A stretch of 64,000 nt of DNA. Source: Orientallactaga sibirica (Eukaryota; Chordata; Mammalia; Rodentia; Dipodidae). Below the pieces are notes generated by a model, which had not been told where the DNA came from, did no database searches, and was given only the letters and a program-made list of their open reading frames with translations. A program made the translations under genes and the position numbers. The stretch covers positions 4,931,001-4,995,000 of the forward strand of contig JAEOAD010000005.1 in NCBI GenBank assembly GCA_036365145.1, in the 5' to 3' direction. Within the stretch, counting starts at the first letter, position 1. Every line of letters starts with the position of its first letter. This document shows, piece by piece, positions 21,320 through 31,802 of this stretch.

Positions 21320-21560
21320 CAGCCTCCAACACCATGCGAAAACCAGGGGTGCTCATGACTGCCTGAGACCCTAGTCCTGAGGTGGGGCAAAGGCAGGACT
21401 GCTGGTGCTTGCTGGTTAGCCAGTCAAACCACCAAACTGGGTTCCAGCTTCCGTGAGAGACTGCATCTCCAGGAAGTAAGGAGCATTAGAGGCAGGCATC
21501 CAGTGTCCACTGCTGGCCTCTGCACGTGTGTGTATGTGACATGTGCACCTGCACACCACT
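21320..21560 (+). mobile_element. B3-like rodent SINE, diverged
   Basis: GAAGTCAGCCTCCAACACCA, AGACCCTAGTCCTGAGGTG, GCTTGCTGGTTAGCCAGTC and GGCCTCTGCACGTGTGTG follow the layout of B3 elements: B2 head, central AGTC-rich part and a CACACA/GTGTGT-type end. Confidence 0.5.
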
Positions 21561-22398
21561 TACGCCTGCAACCTGAGAATCCCTGACACCCTCCTCACCC
21601 TCCTGATGCCAGAGAGCACCGTGGGGTTCGAACTCCTCTCGGGTTCTTAGCCACACTAGCAAAGAATTGAGAGCGCTGACTCCGAGGAGGGTGAATCATG
21701 AATTAGACTTATTTTAGGGAGAGTGAAGGGGAGCGGAGCAGGAGAGTGCCCAAGCCACAAGAGATTCTCCTTCTCCCTCCCCTGCTGGGAGGCTAAGAAG
21801 ACCCTTCTCATCAGGACGAAGGCTGAAGAAGGGCCTGGGGGCCCAGCACCGGCTCACTTACATGAACTACTCGTCCAATTAGAACGAGCCTCGTCACCAG
21901 TGGCAGGTGTGGAGGGAGCAACCTGACTGGTTGACGGAGCCAGGGGGCTTAGAAAGGCCAGCCCTGACAGGAGGGAGCCAAGAAAGAAGCGGAAGTGGAC
22001 ACTGGAGCTGGTGCTGGGCATCTGAGTCAGCCTCCAGGTCCAGTGCTGCCCTCGCAGGCTAGGTGGCTTCCAAGTTTGTATGGGCCATTCCCTCGCTGAC
22101 TACCTCCCAGGAAAAAGCTACCTTGCTCCTTCCTAATCCAGATCACTGTTGGACGCAATAACACACAACCTTGGGAAAATTACCAGAGTTGGGTTTTTAA
22201 AATTTTTCTTATCAAACTAAACACCTTTTGAAAAGTAAGAGGGTAGTCCATTTCTAGAAATGTGCTTTCTTACAATTCATTAAAAGTGATTGGAAAACTT
22301 ACTCTTGAAAAGCTCCTCTAAAGCTTCAAGTATTTGTGTTTGTGTTGAGAGAGATGTATTTGTCCCGATTGAAATCACCTTGTTTTGAAAAAAAATTC
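21561..22398. other. Unique non-coding sequence
   Basis: Nothing recognised; no exon supported. Confidence 0.45.
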
Positions 22399-22549
22399 GG
22401 ATTTTTTTTTTTTTTGAGGTAGGGTCTCACTATAGCTCAGGCTGACCTGTTCACTGTGTAGTCTTGGGCTGGCCTCGAACTCACAGTGATCCTCCTACTT
22501 TGGCCTCCCCAGTGCTGGGATTAAAGGCGTGCACCACCATGCCTGGCCA
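22399..22549 (-). mobile_element. B1-type SINE
   Basis: A T-run, GAGGTAGGGTCTCACTATAG, AGTGATCCTCCTACTTTGGC and GTGCTGGGATTAAAGGCGTG, ending TGCCTGGCC. GATTTTT appears on both sides as a possible short target-site duplication. A small deletion removes GGAA from GACCTGGAATTC. Confidence 0.93.
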
Positions 22550-22790
22550 GATTTTTGATTATTAAGAAAGAATTGCTAAGTATTGTCTTGAATGGCATCT
22601 TTTGAAAGTTGCAAAGATGTCTTGTCTTATTTTCAAGAAAACACTATTCTTTGTTGAACGTTTTAAGCTCATTCTTGGAAAACTGTGAGGGTGTGCTGTC
22701 TTCACGGGGGAGCACCAGCGAGGGGAGCACCAGCCGCTGCGAGTGCCGAGTAGGTCCGTTCCCACTCGCTAGTCGTCCCATTGTCTGCTT

Positions 22791-23011
22791 TAAAAATTTT
22801 TATTTATTTATTTACTTATTAGAGACCGAGAAGGGGAGAGAGAGAGAGAGAGAATGGGCGCACCAGGGCCTCCAGCCACTGCAAACGAACTCCAGATGCA
22901 TGCGCCCCCTTGTGCATCTGGCTTACTTGGGTTCTGGGGAATTGAGCCTTGAACCAGGGTCCTTAGGCTTCACAGGCAAGCGCTTAACTGCTAAGTTATC
23001 TCTCCAGCCCC
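22791..23011 (-). mobile_element. B2-related SINE with target-site duplication
   Basis: TTATTTATTTATTTACTTAT, a GAGAGA run, CTGCAAACGAACTCCAGATG and TTATCTCTCCAGCCCC. ATTGTCTGCTTT before and ATCGTCTGCTTT after flank it. A short duplication (GAGCCTTGAACCAGGG) lies at the B-box end. Confidence 0.94.
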
Positions 23012-24185
23012 CATCGTCTGCTTTTTGAGAAGACTGCAGAGGTGCTTGCCGGGCCTCTGACTCGTTATGTCCCCGTCCCACCTCTGCCCCGTTGCTCTTA
23101 TCCCGCAGCAGGTCATGCGTGCTTGCTGCTGAAGTGTCGCTGCAGACCCGATTTCCCTTGGACGCCTCAGGTGTGCCTCACCTTGGACCTGACCCCTCCC
23201 CCCCAGGCTTGCTTTCTCAAGTTGGCTGGAGAGAGGAGGAGAGGCCAGGTCACCTCCATCAGCGTGAGTCTCGACAGGCTCAAGGGACAGAATGCAGACA
23301 GTATCACGGTGGCCGCGGAACACCTGCGTGACTGGCTGTGATTTGGGCTCATGTTGGCCAGAGTTTTCTGAGCAGTTGAGATAGCAGTGACCTGGCCTGG
23401 GAAAGCTTGTGCTCTCGAAGAGGACAGAGGCACCAGCCATGCTCTCAGTGTCTCCCGGAGGGTACATGGCGTATGGTGCCATTGAGTCAGGCTGCCCTGG
23501 CCTCCTCTGCTCACTGCAGTCATGTCCTGCATCATTCTGTTTATATAACTCACAGAGAGAACCCATTTCCTTCCTCACGTCTCAGCTTAAGTGTCACTTG
23601 CTGTGAAAAGACTTTTGACCCCTTAGGTTAGGTAACTTGCTCTTAGACACGTCACAGGATCCTGCCCTCCTTCTTCTTCAGCTCTGTTTGCTGCTTGACT
23701 GAGTGCTCTCCACGGAGCACCTTCCTCTTCCCGTGGGGACCCAGCGCCTGCTGCTCCCATGTGTGCTCCTGGGATAGGGTGGTGCACTGAGTAAACGGGT
23801 CTTATGCAGTGTCTTCCTTCTGGGCCTGGATCAACCTAAAAGGTGGTAGGTTGGACCTGCAAGTGGCCATGAAAGGACCTGAGAGCTGGCAAGCTGCAGG
23901 GAGGAGCCACAGCTGAAAGCTGACGGCAGCGAGCGGCTCTTAGCTGAGGAATGTCGGTGGTTTGGGTTGATGGGATAGTTTTGCTGTGGTTACCCATATT
24001 GGACAATATTTTCAGTTCAAATGCAGGAACCAATCATGTCTTTGGTGAGTTAATTTCTCTTGTCTTTTGTTAAATGGCTGAGGTTTTGCCCTTTTTAGAC
24101 AGCTAAAAATTCTATTTTTGCATTTAAATGATTCGGAAAGTCAGTATTTTTCAAAACTACTTGTACCTAAAGGGAAAACTTAGTT
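23012..24185. other. Unique non-coding sequence
   Basis: No repeat is recognised. Overlapping frames at 22991-23578 (up to 195 codons on the minus strand, crossing the end of the SINE) have no family signature and overlap opposing open frames of similar length, as expected of GC-richer non-coding DNA. Confidence 0.4.
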
Positions 24186-24411
24186 TAATATTTTTTTATT
24201 TAAAATTTTTTTATTTAAAATTTTTTTATTTATTAGAGAGAAAGAAAGTGGCAGATAGAATGGGCATGCCAAGGCCTCTAGCCACTGCAAACAAACTCTA
24301 GATGCATGCACCACCTTGTGCATCTGGTTTATGTGGGTACTGGGGAATTGAACCTGGATCTTAGGCTTCACAGGCAAGCACCTTTAACTACTGAGCTATC
24401 TCTCCATCCTG
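24186..24411 (-). mobile_element. B2-related SINE with a triplicated tail segment
   Basis: The tail side shows TTTTTTTATTTAAAA-type text three times (24190-24235). The body (ACTGCAAACAAACTCTAGAT) and the head end TATCTCTCCATCC follow. The triplication looks like slippage in the element's A/T-rich tail. Confidence 0.92.
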
Positions 24412-24446
24412 TAATCTTTTTATTTTTAAAATTTCTATCATTATGA

Positions 24447-24525
24447 TTTCAGCCCTAGGGATGAACCCAAGGCTTTATACATGCTAGGTGAGAGCTACCA
24501 CAGAGCTACAGCACTGGGCCTGGAT
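24447..24525 (-). mobile_element. ID-like SINE, antisense
   Basis: CCTAGGGATGAACCCAAGGC, TACATGCTAGGTGAGAGC and TACCACAGAGCTACAGC reproduce the antisense ID element (B box GAACCCA, A box GAGCTA). Confidence 0.75.
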
Positions 24526-24709
24526 TTGCTTATTTCTTAGAACAACTTAATGCTGGTTTTACTTCCTTCTACCAAGTACAAAGAAGCTCAACTATACCCA
24601 GGCTGCAGCATGTGTTCTTTAAATTAACATGCACCTTTAAGGAGGGCTTAACCTAAGTGGCTGTAGGGAGATGGGCCACTCTTAAGTGTGATGCCTTCTG
24701 TAGTTACTG
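24526..24709. other. Left flank of the 29-bp array
   Basis: Unique sequence; AACCTAAGTGGCTGTAGGG leads into the array. The phrase TTAAGTGTG occurs just before the array (near 24681) and just after it (near 26504), a short shared flank of uncertain meaning. Confidence 0.45.
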
Positions 24710-26490
24710 CAGATACAGGAAGTGCGGCAGCGTTGCTGCAGATACAGGCAGTGCGGCAGCGTTGTTGCAGTTACAGGCAGTGCGGCAGCAGTGTTGCAGT
24801 TACAGGAAGTGTGGCAGCAGTGTTGCAGTTACAGGAAGTGCGGCAGCGTTGTTGCGGTTACAGGCAGTGCGGCAGCAGTGTTGCAGTTACAGAAGTGCGG
24901 CAGCGTTGCTGCAGTTACAGGCAGTGCGGCAGCAGTGTTGCGGTTACAGGCAGTGCGGCAGCGTTGTAGTTACAGGAAGTGCGGCAGCGTTGTTGCGGTT
25001 ACAGGAAGTGCGGCAGCGTTGTTGCGGTTACAGGCAGTGCGGCAGCGTTGTTGCAGTTACAGGCAGTGCGGCAGCGTTGTTGCGGTTACAGGAAGTGCGG
25101 CAGCGTTGTTGCAGTTACAGGAAGTGCGGCAGCAGTGTTGCGGTTACAGGAAGTGCGGCAGCGTTGTTGCAGTTACAGGAAGTGCGGCAGCGTTGTTGCA
25201 GTTACAGGAAGTGCGGCAGCAGTGTTGCGGTTACAGGAAGTGCGGCAGCATTATTGCAGTTACAGGAAGTGCGGCAGCGTTGTTGCAGTGCGGCAGCGTT
25301 GAAGTTCGCGGCAGCGTTGTTGCGGTTACAGGAAGTGCGGCAGCGTTGTTGCAGTTACAGGAAGTGCGGCAGCAGTGTTGCGGTTACAGGAAGTGCGGCA
25401 GCGTTGTTGCAGTTACAGGCAGTGCGGCAACGTTGTTGCAGTTACAGGAAGTGCGGCAGCAGTGTTGCGGTTACAGGAAGTGCGGCAGCAGTGTTGCGGT
25501 TACAGGAAGTGCGGCAGCAGTGTTGCGGTTACAGGCAGTGCGGCAGCGTTGTTGCAGTTACAGGCAGTGCGGCAGCGTTGTTGCAGTTACAGGAAGTGCG
25601 GCAGCAGTGTTGCGGTTACAGGAAGTCGCGGCAGCAGTGTTGCGGTTACAGGTGCGCGGCAGCAGTGTTGCAGTTACAGGCAGTGCACAGCGTTGTTGCA
25701 GTTAGTCGCGGCAGGGTTGCAGTTACAGGCAGTGCACAGCGTTGTTGCAGTTACAGGGTTACAGGAAGTGCGGCAGCGTTGTTGCGGTTACAGGGTTACA
25801 GGAAGTGCGGCAGCGTTGTTGCGGTTACAGGAAGTGCAGCAGCAGTGTTGCAGTTACAGGCAGTGCACAGCGTTGTTGCAGTTACAGGAAGTGCGGCAGC
25901 GTTGTTGCAGTTACAGGCAGTGCACAGCGTTGTTGCGGTTACAGGAAGTGCGGCAGCAGTGTTGCGGTTACAGGCAGTGCGGCAGCAGTGTTGTGGTTAC
26001 AGGAAGTTCGGCAGCAGTGTTGCAGTTACAGGCAGTGCGGCAGCAGTGTTGCGGTTACAGGAAGTTCGGCAGCAGTGTTGCAGTTACAGGCAGTGCGGCA
26101 GCAGTGTTGCGGTTACAGGAAGTGCGGCAGCATTATTGCAGTTACAGGAAGTGCGGCAGCAGTGTTGCGGTTACAGGAAGTGCGGCAGCGTTGTTGCGGT
26201 TACAGGCAGTGCGGCAGCATTATTGCAGTTACAGGAAGTGCGGCAGCAGTGTTGCGGTTACAGGAAGTGCGGCAGCGTTGTTGCGGTTACAGGCAGTGCG
26301 GCAGCGTTGTTGCGGTTACAGGAAGTGCGGCAGCGTTGTTGCAGTTACAGGAAGTGCGGCAGCAGTGTTGCGGTTACAGGAAGTGCGGCAGCAGTGTTGC
26401 GGTTACAGGAAGTGCGGCAACGTTGTTGCAGTTACAGGAAGTGCGGCAGCAGTGTTGCGGTTACAGGAAGTGCGGCAGCAGTGTTGCTTA
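24710..26490. repeat. 29-bp minisatellite, about 60 units
   Basis: The core is GTTACAGGAAGTGCGGCAGC followed by AGTGTTGCG or GTTGTTGCG; starts at 25441 and 25470 give 29 bp. Variable sites are GGAAG/GGCAG (about 38 versus 19 units), CAGTTAC/CGGTTAC and AGTGTTG/GTTGTTG. Higher-order units exist: a 58-bp dimer repeats at 25996 and 26054, and an 87-bp trimer at 26112 and 26199. Shortened units cluster at 25285-25315 and 25625-25800. No frame of the + strand unit holds a stop and 29 is not a multiple of 3, so + frames up to 615 codons are open. I regard them as artefacts. Confidence 0.97.
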
Positions 26491-27423
26491 CTGCTAACCA
26501 TTAAGTGTGGCACTCTGAAGTAGGACCTCACCCAGCGGAGAGGAGGGTAAGAGCAAGGTTTTAAAAATTATCTCATTTAGTTACACCCATTTTGAGTTAA
26601 TTGCATTTATTAACTGTAATCAATCACTTATTTTTAAACGTCACACTTATCTGCAAACCAAAAGGCCCACATTTAGATAAAGATAAGAACAAAGCGGTGA
26701 TTCTGGTCTGCACCAGATACAAGCGGCCCTATGGCGGGTGTGGCAGTCACATCTGCTTTGGCCATTTCAGGAAGAAAGACTCCGTCAGCCTGCAGTGTCA
26801 TGAGAAATCACGAGTTGTCGCTGTTTTAGTAGCAAACTTTAGGGTGTTGTTATGAAGCACTTTCACCCCTAACTTGTTTGCTCTTTTCGGAGCTAGTGTC
26901 CTCGGAAGCTCCGGCTGCCCAGCACTCACTGCCGCCCACCTTCCCCGTCTCCTGTGTGCCAGGATCACAGGCGCGAGCCCCCACACTCACCTAACTGTGT
27001 TTGTGGAGTAACGAAGCTGGATCATTCTTCTCTATTGGAGGGTTATTTGACTTCTTTCTCAGATTGTAATCTTTGGTCAAGGAATGGTGGTGTGTGGAAT
27101 GTCTGCAGAGGCCGTGTCAGGTGAGTCTAGGCAGTTGGAGGGGTCCAGGTGGCTGTCTTGGTCGTGGTCCTGCAGTGTGTGTTGGGAGTAGGTTTTACTT
27201 CCTAAGGTCACTTTGAAAGTGACCACTCACCAGGTTTGACTTCTCATTTTGCATCTTTGTGAAAAGTAAAACTGAACAGATTCATCCCTTGTCTCTAGAT
27301 TAGGTCCCTCTCCCACTACACAGCCTTGCACATATCTCCCAGTGGTCTTCATAATCAGATGAAAAAGTGGTGGGATACTGTGGTTTTGTACCTAATGAAA
27401 TAAACACATTAAGAAAAAAGTCT
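26491..27423. other. Unique non-coding sequence
   Basis: Mostly unique. Around 26930-26992, CAGGATCACAGGCGCGAGCC followed by CCCACACTCAC is faintly like the antisense head of an old B1. No exon supported. Confidence 0.4.
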
Positions 27424-27548
27424 TGGGCTGGAGAGATGGTTCATTGGTTAAAGGCACGTGCTTGCAAAGCCTGATGTCTTGGGTTTGATTGCCCAGTGCC
27501 CATACTCCTGTTCATTCTCTCTCCCTCTCTTTCTCTCTCTCTCTAATT
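27424..27548 (+). mobile_element. B2-related SINE with body deletion
   Basis: The head GGGCTGGAGAGATGGTTCAT and the B box GGGTTTGATTGCCCAG are present. The copy then jumps to CCCATACTCCTGTTCATTC and the CT-rich end, so about 75 bp of the body is missing. Confidence 0.88.
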
Positions 27549-28550
27549 TTCAACTGTCTAGGTCTCAGCAGGTGAATTGAACCCTTGCGGCCTTCAGTAA
27601 GCACCCCTGTCAGCGAGGGGCACATTCTGTCCTGTGTGTCCCTCCCTGTGGGCAGTCATCTACCTGGGCGGGGAGCTGCCACTGGGGAGCTTGGTCTTTC
27701 TCAGGGCTGGGAGAGGGCAGATGGCTGGAGAAGCACAGGCAGGAGTGGTGGGCGGGCAGGGGAAGTGAGTGCACATGGGTCTCACGCTGAAATGGGGGTG
27801 CTCTCCCTTGCCTCCACTTTTTCCTTTGTTCTTAGGTGACACCTCAGACCTCTCTGGGACTTTCCAGTGACAGCAGCACATATTGGAGCATCAGCCCCTT
27901 TCCAGGGCTTTGACGGACTCTGGTGTTTGCAGATCGTGGTAAAAGTCCTCCAACTTGTCAGTGTCTGTAGACTCCCCAAAGCTGCCAGGCTGTTACTCTT
28001 GGGAGAAGCCTGCTTGCAGCTGTGTCTTCTAAAGACACACAAGGGTCATGTGTGGCGTGCTGCCACCACAGTGCTCCTTGAAGACTGTAGATGGATTCTG
28101 AAGCCCCAGCCTCTTTCACTACAGGGATAACCTGGAGAGGAGCACAGGGCCGGGGAGCCAGGTGTTGTGGCTTCCATCCGTGGTAGGATCCAGGCCCCCT
28201 TTCCCTCTGCAGGAGGGCGAGCAGACGCAGGAGTGTGGCCTTGCTCCTCTTCCTCTTGCTCTTCATGATGGCTGGCAGCTCAGCCATAAGCAAGGTCCGG
28301 CATGTCCTGTCACTGTAAGCATATGGGCTTTGATGGTCAGTGTCGGAGAGCCTGTAGCGTGGGGATGCACGCTTAAGCACAGTGAGTGAAAGCTGGTGAG
28401 ATGGAGGCGCAGAGAGCCGAGTGCAGATCGTTCAGGACAAGCATAGGCTTTGGGGAGCTGCTGCCTGAGACGAGCCTGCGTGGTACTCTGCCAGGGACTG
28501 GTTGCTGTCTGCTGTTGAAATGCCGCTCAGATCTCAGGCACCAAAGAAGG
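27549..28550. other. Unique non-coding sequence
   Basis: GC-moderate with many short overlapping frames on both strands (up to 140 codons, 27958-28380 minus) and none with a recognisable motif. No repeat family recognised. Confidence 0.4.
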
Positions 28551-28838
28551 CATGGGGCTAGGGAGATGCTCAGTGGGTAAAGCCCCTGCAGCTGAAGCCT
28601 CACAACCTCGCTTCAGGTCCCCAGAGCCCACAGAAAGCCGGACGTGTTTGTAATCCGGTACCTGCAGTGGGGAGGAGGTGGGAGACTGGGAATCCTGAAG
28701 CCCGTGGGCCAACTGGCCTGACAAACTCCCACCTCCAAGCAAGGCAGAAGATGAGGACCGACCCTTGAGGCTGTCCTTTGACCTCCATGCACACCCCCAT
28801 ACGTGCACATGCACAAATACATGCACATTAAAAAAATG
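28551..28838 (+). mobile_element. B3-like rodent SINE
   Basis: GGGGCTAGGGAGATGCTCAG head, TTCAGGTCCCCAGAGCCCAC, the central GGAGGTGGGAGACTGGGAAT, and the end TTGAGGCTGTCCTTTGACCT with CATGCACACCCCCATACGTG match the full B3 layout. Confidence 0.75.
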
Positions 28839-28872
28839 AGATAATGGATAGTGTTAGCTTAAAGGTACACTG

Positions 28873-29010
28873 GCTTAAGTAGTGACTTTGAAAGAGCAAG
28901 GCCCGTTATTTCTGCCTCAGTTTCCCCACTGCACAATGGAAAAGATAGTACACTCATAGGTTTGTTGTAATGATTTTGTTCACTGCCATCACATAAGTGT
29001 TGCATGTGTC
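28873..29010 (+). mobile_element. MIR remnant
   Basis: CTGCCTCAGTTTCCCCACTG, CACAATGGAAAAGATAGTAC and CATAGGTTTGTTGTAATGAT match the well-known MIR phrase CTCAGTTTCCTCATCTGTAA with ATGGGGATAATAATAG and GGGTTGTTGTGAGGATT. Confidence 0.8.
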
Positions 29011-29400
29011 TCAGCAATGATATTTGTGGGGGGCGTTTGTCAGGCTTGACCGAAATGGGGGGTCATGGTATACCCTCTCATTAATCTCTGCCGCTGTGTT
29101 CACGGTACCTGCGAATGCTGATGTTTCCGGTCTGAAGGGAAGTGCCCAGGGCTCAACGAGGGGTCGGGCTTCTGTTGTCTGGAGTCATCTAGTGCTGCCA
29201 GAAGCATCCAAAGAAGTCCTTGTGTCAGCTGCAGCTGCAGGAAGTGTGAGCTGCTGTCCTCTGTGGCAGGGATGGAGGAGGGAGTGGTCAGAGGGCCTCC
29301 TCACAGGCCGCCTTCCTCTTTTCTTGGTGGACTGGAGCTGCTTTGGAAAATAGAAGGCTAATCAAGGGAAAGAGGAGTTGAAAACAGCTCACTGTGCTGC
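29011..29400. other. Unique non-coding sequence
   Basis: Nothing recognised up to the 58-bp minisatellite. Confidence 0.45.
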
Positions 29401-29830
29401 GCAGGTGCAGGGTGTGCGTGGAGGTCAGCACCGTGGAGCGGGAGCTGCTCCCTCGCATGCAGGTGCAGGGTGTGCGTGGAGGTCAGCATCATGGAGCGGG
29501 AGCCGCTCCCTCGCATGCAGGTGCAGGGTGTGCATGGAGGTCAGCATCATGGAGCGGGAGCCGCTCCCTCGCATGCAGGTGCAGGGTGTGCATGGAGGTC
29601 AGCATCATGGAGCGCGCATGCAGGTGCAGGGTGTGCATGGAGGTCAGCATCATGGAGCGGGAGCCGCTCCCTCGCACGCAGGTGCAGGGTGTGCGTGGAG
29701 GTCAGCATCATGGAGCGCACATGCAGGTGCAGGGTGTGCATGGAGGTCAGCATCATGGAGCGGGAGCCGCTCCCTCGCATGCAGGTGCAGGGTGTGCGTG
29801 GAGGTCAGCTCCCTCGCATGCAGGTGCACC
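29401..29830. repeat. 58-bp minisatellite, about 8 units, with hairpin-linked deletions
   Basis: The unit runs GCAGGTGCAGGGTGTGCGTG, GAGGTCAGCATCATGGAGCG, then GGAGCCGCTCCCTCGCAT. Starts at 29401 and 29459 give 58 bp. Two units lack 13 bp (GGAGCCGCTCCCT) and are 45 bp long (from about 29575 and 29720). The last full unit lacks a different block. Each complete unit holds the inverted repeat GGAGCGG-GAG-CCGCTCC. Frames of 120-166 codons over it are artefacts of stop-free units. Confidence 0.96.
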
Positions 29831-30649
29831 TCCACTAACAGTGGCCCCCCAGTTTGCAGTGGTCTTGTAAGTAAATGAGGTCTTCACTGCATGTGGTTCA
29901 TGCGAAGAGCTCTGCTTGCATCTGAAGTGCATTGGCCTGAGGTAGGGGTGTAAGCTGACAAAAACGGGCATCTTCCTGCCGTGGTTATAATCATATTTAA
30001 GTCATGAAAACCTGTATACCGGATACCGTAATAAGCAAATAATTTTTTATTATCTGGCCACTGTGTTGTTAAAAACATGGGTATTAATATTCTTGAAGTT
30101 ATCCCTAGAAGAGAGAACTATCTTGCCAAAAAAATAACAAAACCCCAAACCAAATATACTACTTAATTCTTGTGGATTCTTGTACTAAGTCCCAAATCCA
30201 GTGAGTGCGCACTGCAGGCAGATCGCCCAGGTGAGTCTTAACCTTCGAAGCTCAGCCCAGCTCTTCTTCCCATGAGCCTCTTCCAAGGCCCCTGAAACCT
30301 CTTCCCAGCCTCCTGCTGCCTCTTCCATGCCAGCATTCACGGAGTCCAACAGTTGGCTTCCATGTTCATGAGATGTGTTCCATTTGGATAGCTTTGTATA
30401 ACCTGTGCGTGTGTAAGTGCGCATTCATTGCCCAGTGAGAGGGAGACTGTAGCTCGGACTCAGACATCTTAAAGCCACTTGATTTCTGTGTTCTGCCAAA
30501 AAAGGTGACACTCCCTAGAAGTGTCTGACTGCTCACTGTCCGTTTTGGTCTTCTCTTTCTGTTTGTTTGCATATAACTGTATGGAAGCTTTTTTAGTCAT
30601 TTTATAAGTTACGCAATTTGCAGTACAGTTTTATTTATTTTTTCTCTTC
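29831..30649. other. Unique non-coding sequence
   Basis: Nothing recognised; AT-rich toward the right, where the old L1 begins. Confidence 0.45.
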
Positions 30650-31735
30650 ACCAAGGGATATATAATAGAAATAGACCATGAACCTAACTAAATATAAAAC
30701 TGTCGAACTTGTAGAAGAAAGTCCAAGAGAGCATCTCTGTGAATTTGGGCTTCAAGATTTGTTTGAAAAGATACAAAGTCACAGCAAAACAAAAAGCAGA
30801 TAAATTGCACATTAAAAAAAAATCAAAAAAGTTTTCTTTTAAAAGTATACGATTAAGAAATTAAAATATGTTAGTCGGGCGTGGTGGTGCACGCCTTTAA
30901 TCCCAGCACTTGGGAGGCAGAGGTGGGAGGATCACCATGAGTTCAAGGTCACCCTGAGACTACATAGTTAATTCCAGATTAGCCTGGATCAGAGTGAGAC
31001 CCTACCTTGAAAAACCAAAAATAAATAAATAAAATAAAATTAAATTAAATAAAATATGTTAAGCCACAGACCAGGAGAATATATTTGCCAACCATATATA
31101 TTCACTAAAAAATTTGTATGAAGACTATATGAAAAAAGTTGTAGAAATCATTAAGAACAGTAAATCTAAACAATGAGCAGAAGATTTGACCAGATAGTGG
31201 ACAGAGAAGACACAGGGACGGCAACTCAACAGGCCAGATGTTCATTGGTCATTAGGGAAATGTGACTTGGACCCCAGAGAAGCAGCACTCAGCAGCCCTG
31301 CCTGTCCTGTTAGAGTGGATGTGACGAGTGCAGGTCGGAGCTGGTGAGTTCAAGGAGCCGGGCGTCTGGACGTGCTGGTGAGAACGTGACGTTGCAGTCA
31401 CCAGGAGTGAGAACAGTGTGCATACGAGACAGCAGCAGTTCCACACCCAGAGGTGTGCTTCAAGAGACTCAAAACACACCCACACAGACCGGCACGGAAA
31501 TGCTCCATGACATTGCTTTTAATAGCCAAAGAAAGAAACAGCTCGGTGTCCATCAACGGTGTAGATAAGCAAAATGTGACACTTTGTATCCACACGGTTA
31601 AATACAACTCAGCTATAAGGAGTGAACTTCCACCCATGCCAGTCCAGATAAATCTCAGCATTATGCTAAGGGAAAGAAGCCAGACCAAATGGTAAAATAC
31701 TCTGCATCGTCTGATTCCATTTCAGTGAAAAGGCA
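30650..31735 (+). mobile_element. Ancient L1 (L1M-like), end of ORF2 and 3' region, split by a B1
   Basis: ATATAAAACTGTCGAACTTG, CTCTGTGAATTTGGGCTTC and AAATTGCACATTAAAAAA match the end of L1 ORF2. After the B1, AGCCACAGACCAGGAGAATA, TTCATTGGTCATTAGGGAAA, ATAGCCAAAGAAAGAAACAG, TCCATCAACGGTGTAGATAA and ATTATGCTAAGGGAAAGAAG continue in the same order as old L1M elements. Frameshifts and stops are frequent, so it is inert. Subfamily is recalled, not computed. Confidence 0.85.
30873..31058 (+). mobile_element. B1-type SINE inserted in the old L1
   Basis: GTCGGGCGTGGTGGTGCACG, AATCCCAGCACTTGGGAGG, GAGACTACATAGTTAATTCC and GAGTGAGACCCTACC, with an AAATA-rich tail. Flanking AAAATATGTTA occurs at both ends and is the probable target-site duplication. 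The insertion is younger than the host L1. Confidence 0.95.
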
Positions 31736-31802
31736 GATCATCAGCCACCTCGGCCTTCTGCGGGTGGGGGATGGACGAGTCAGTAGGGAACCTATTGGAG
31801 TG

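Noticed and set aside
22991..23578. 195-codon minus-strand frame
   Set aside because: It runs into the end of a SINE and overlaps several opposing frames of similar size, with no motif.
24710..26490. CRISPR array, suggested by regular short repeats
   Set aside because: The units are directly adjacent with no unique spacers, and the DNA is mammalian.
24657..26504. 615-codon forward frame
   Set aside because: It is produced by a 29-bp tandem repeat with no stop in any forward frame; all three frames are equally open, which is not how a real coding repeat behaves.
29378..29878. Frames of 120-166 codons on the + strand
   Set aside because: They are generated by the 58-bp minisatellite; shortened units shift the frame without closing it.
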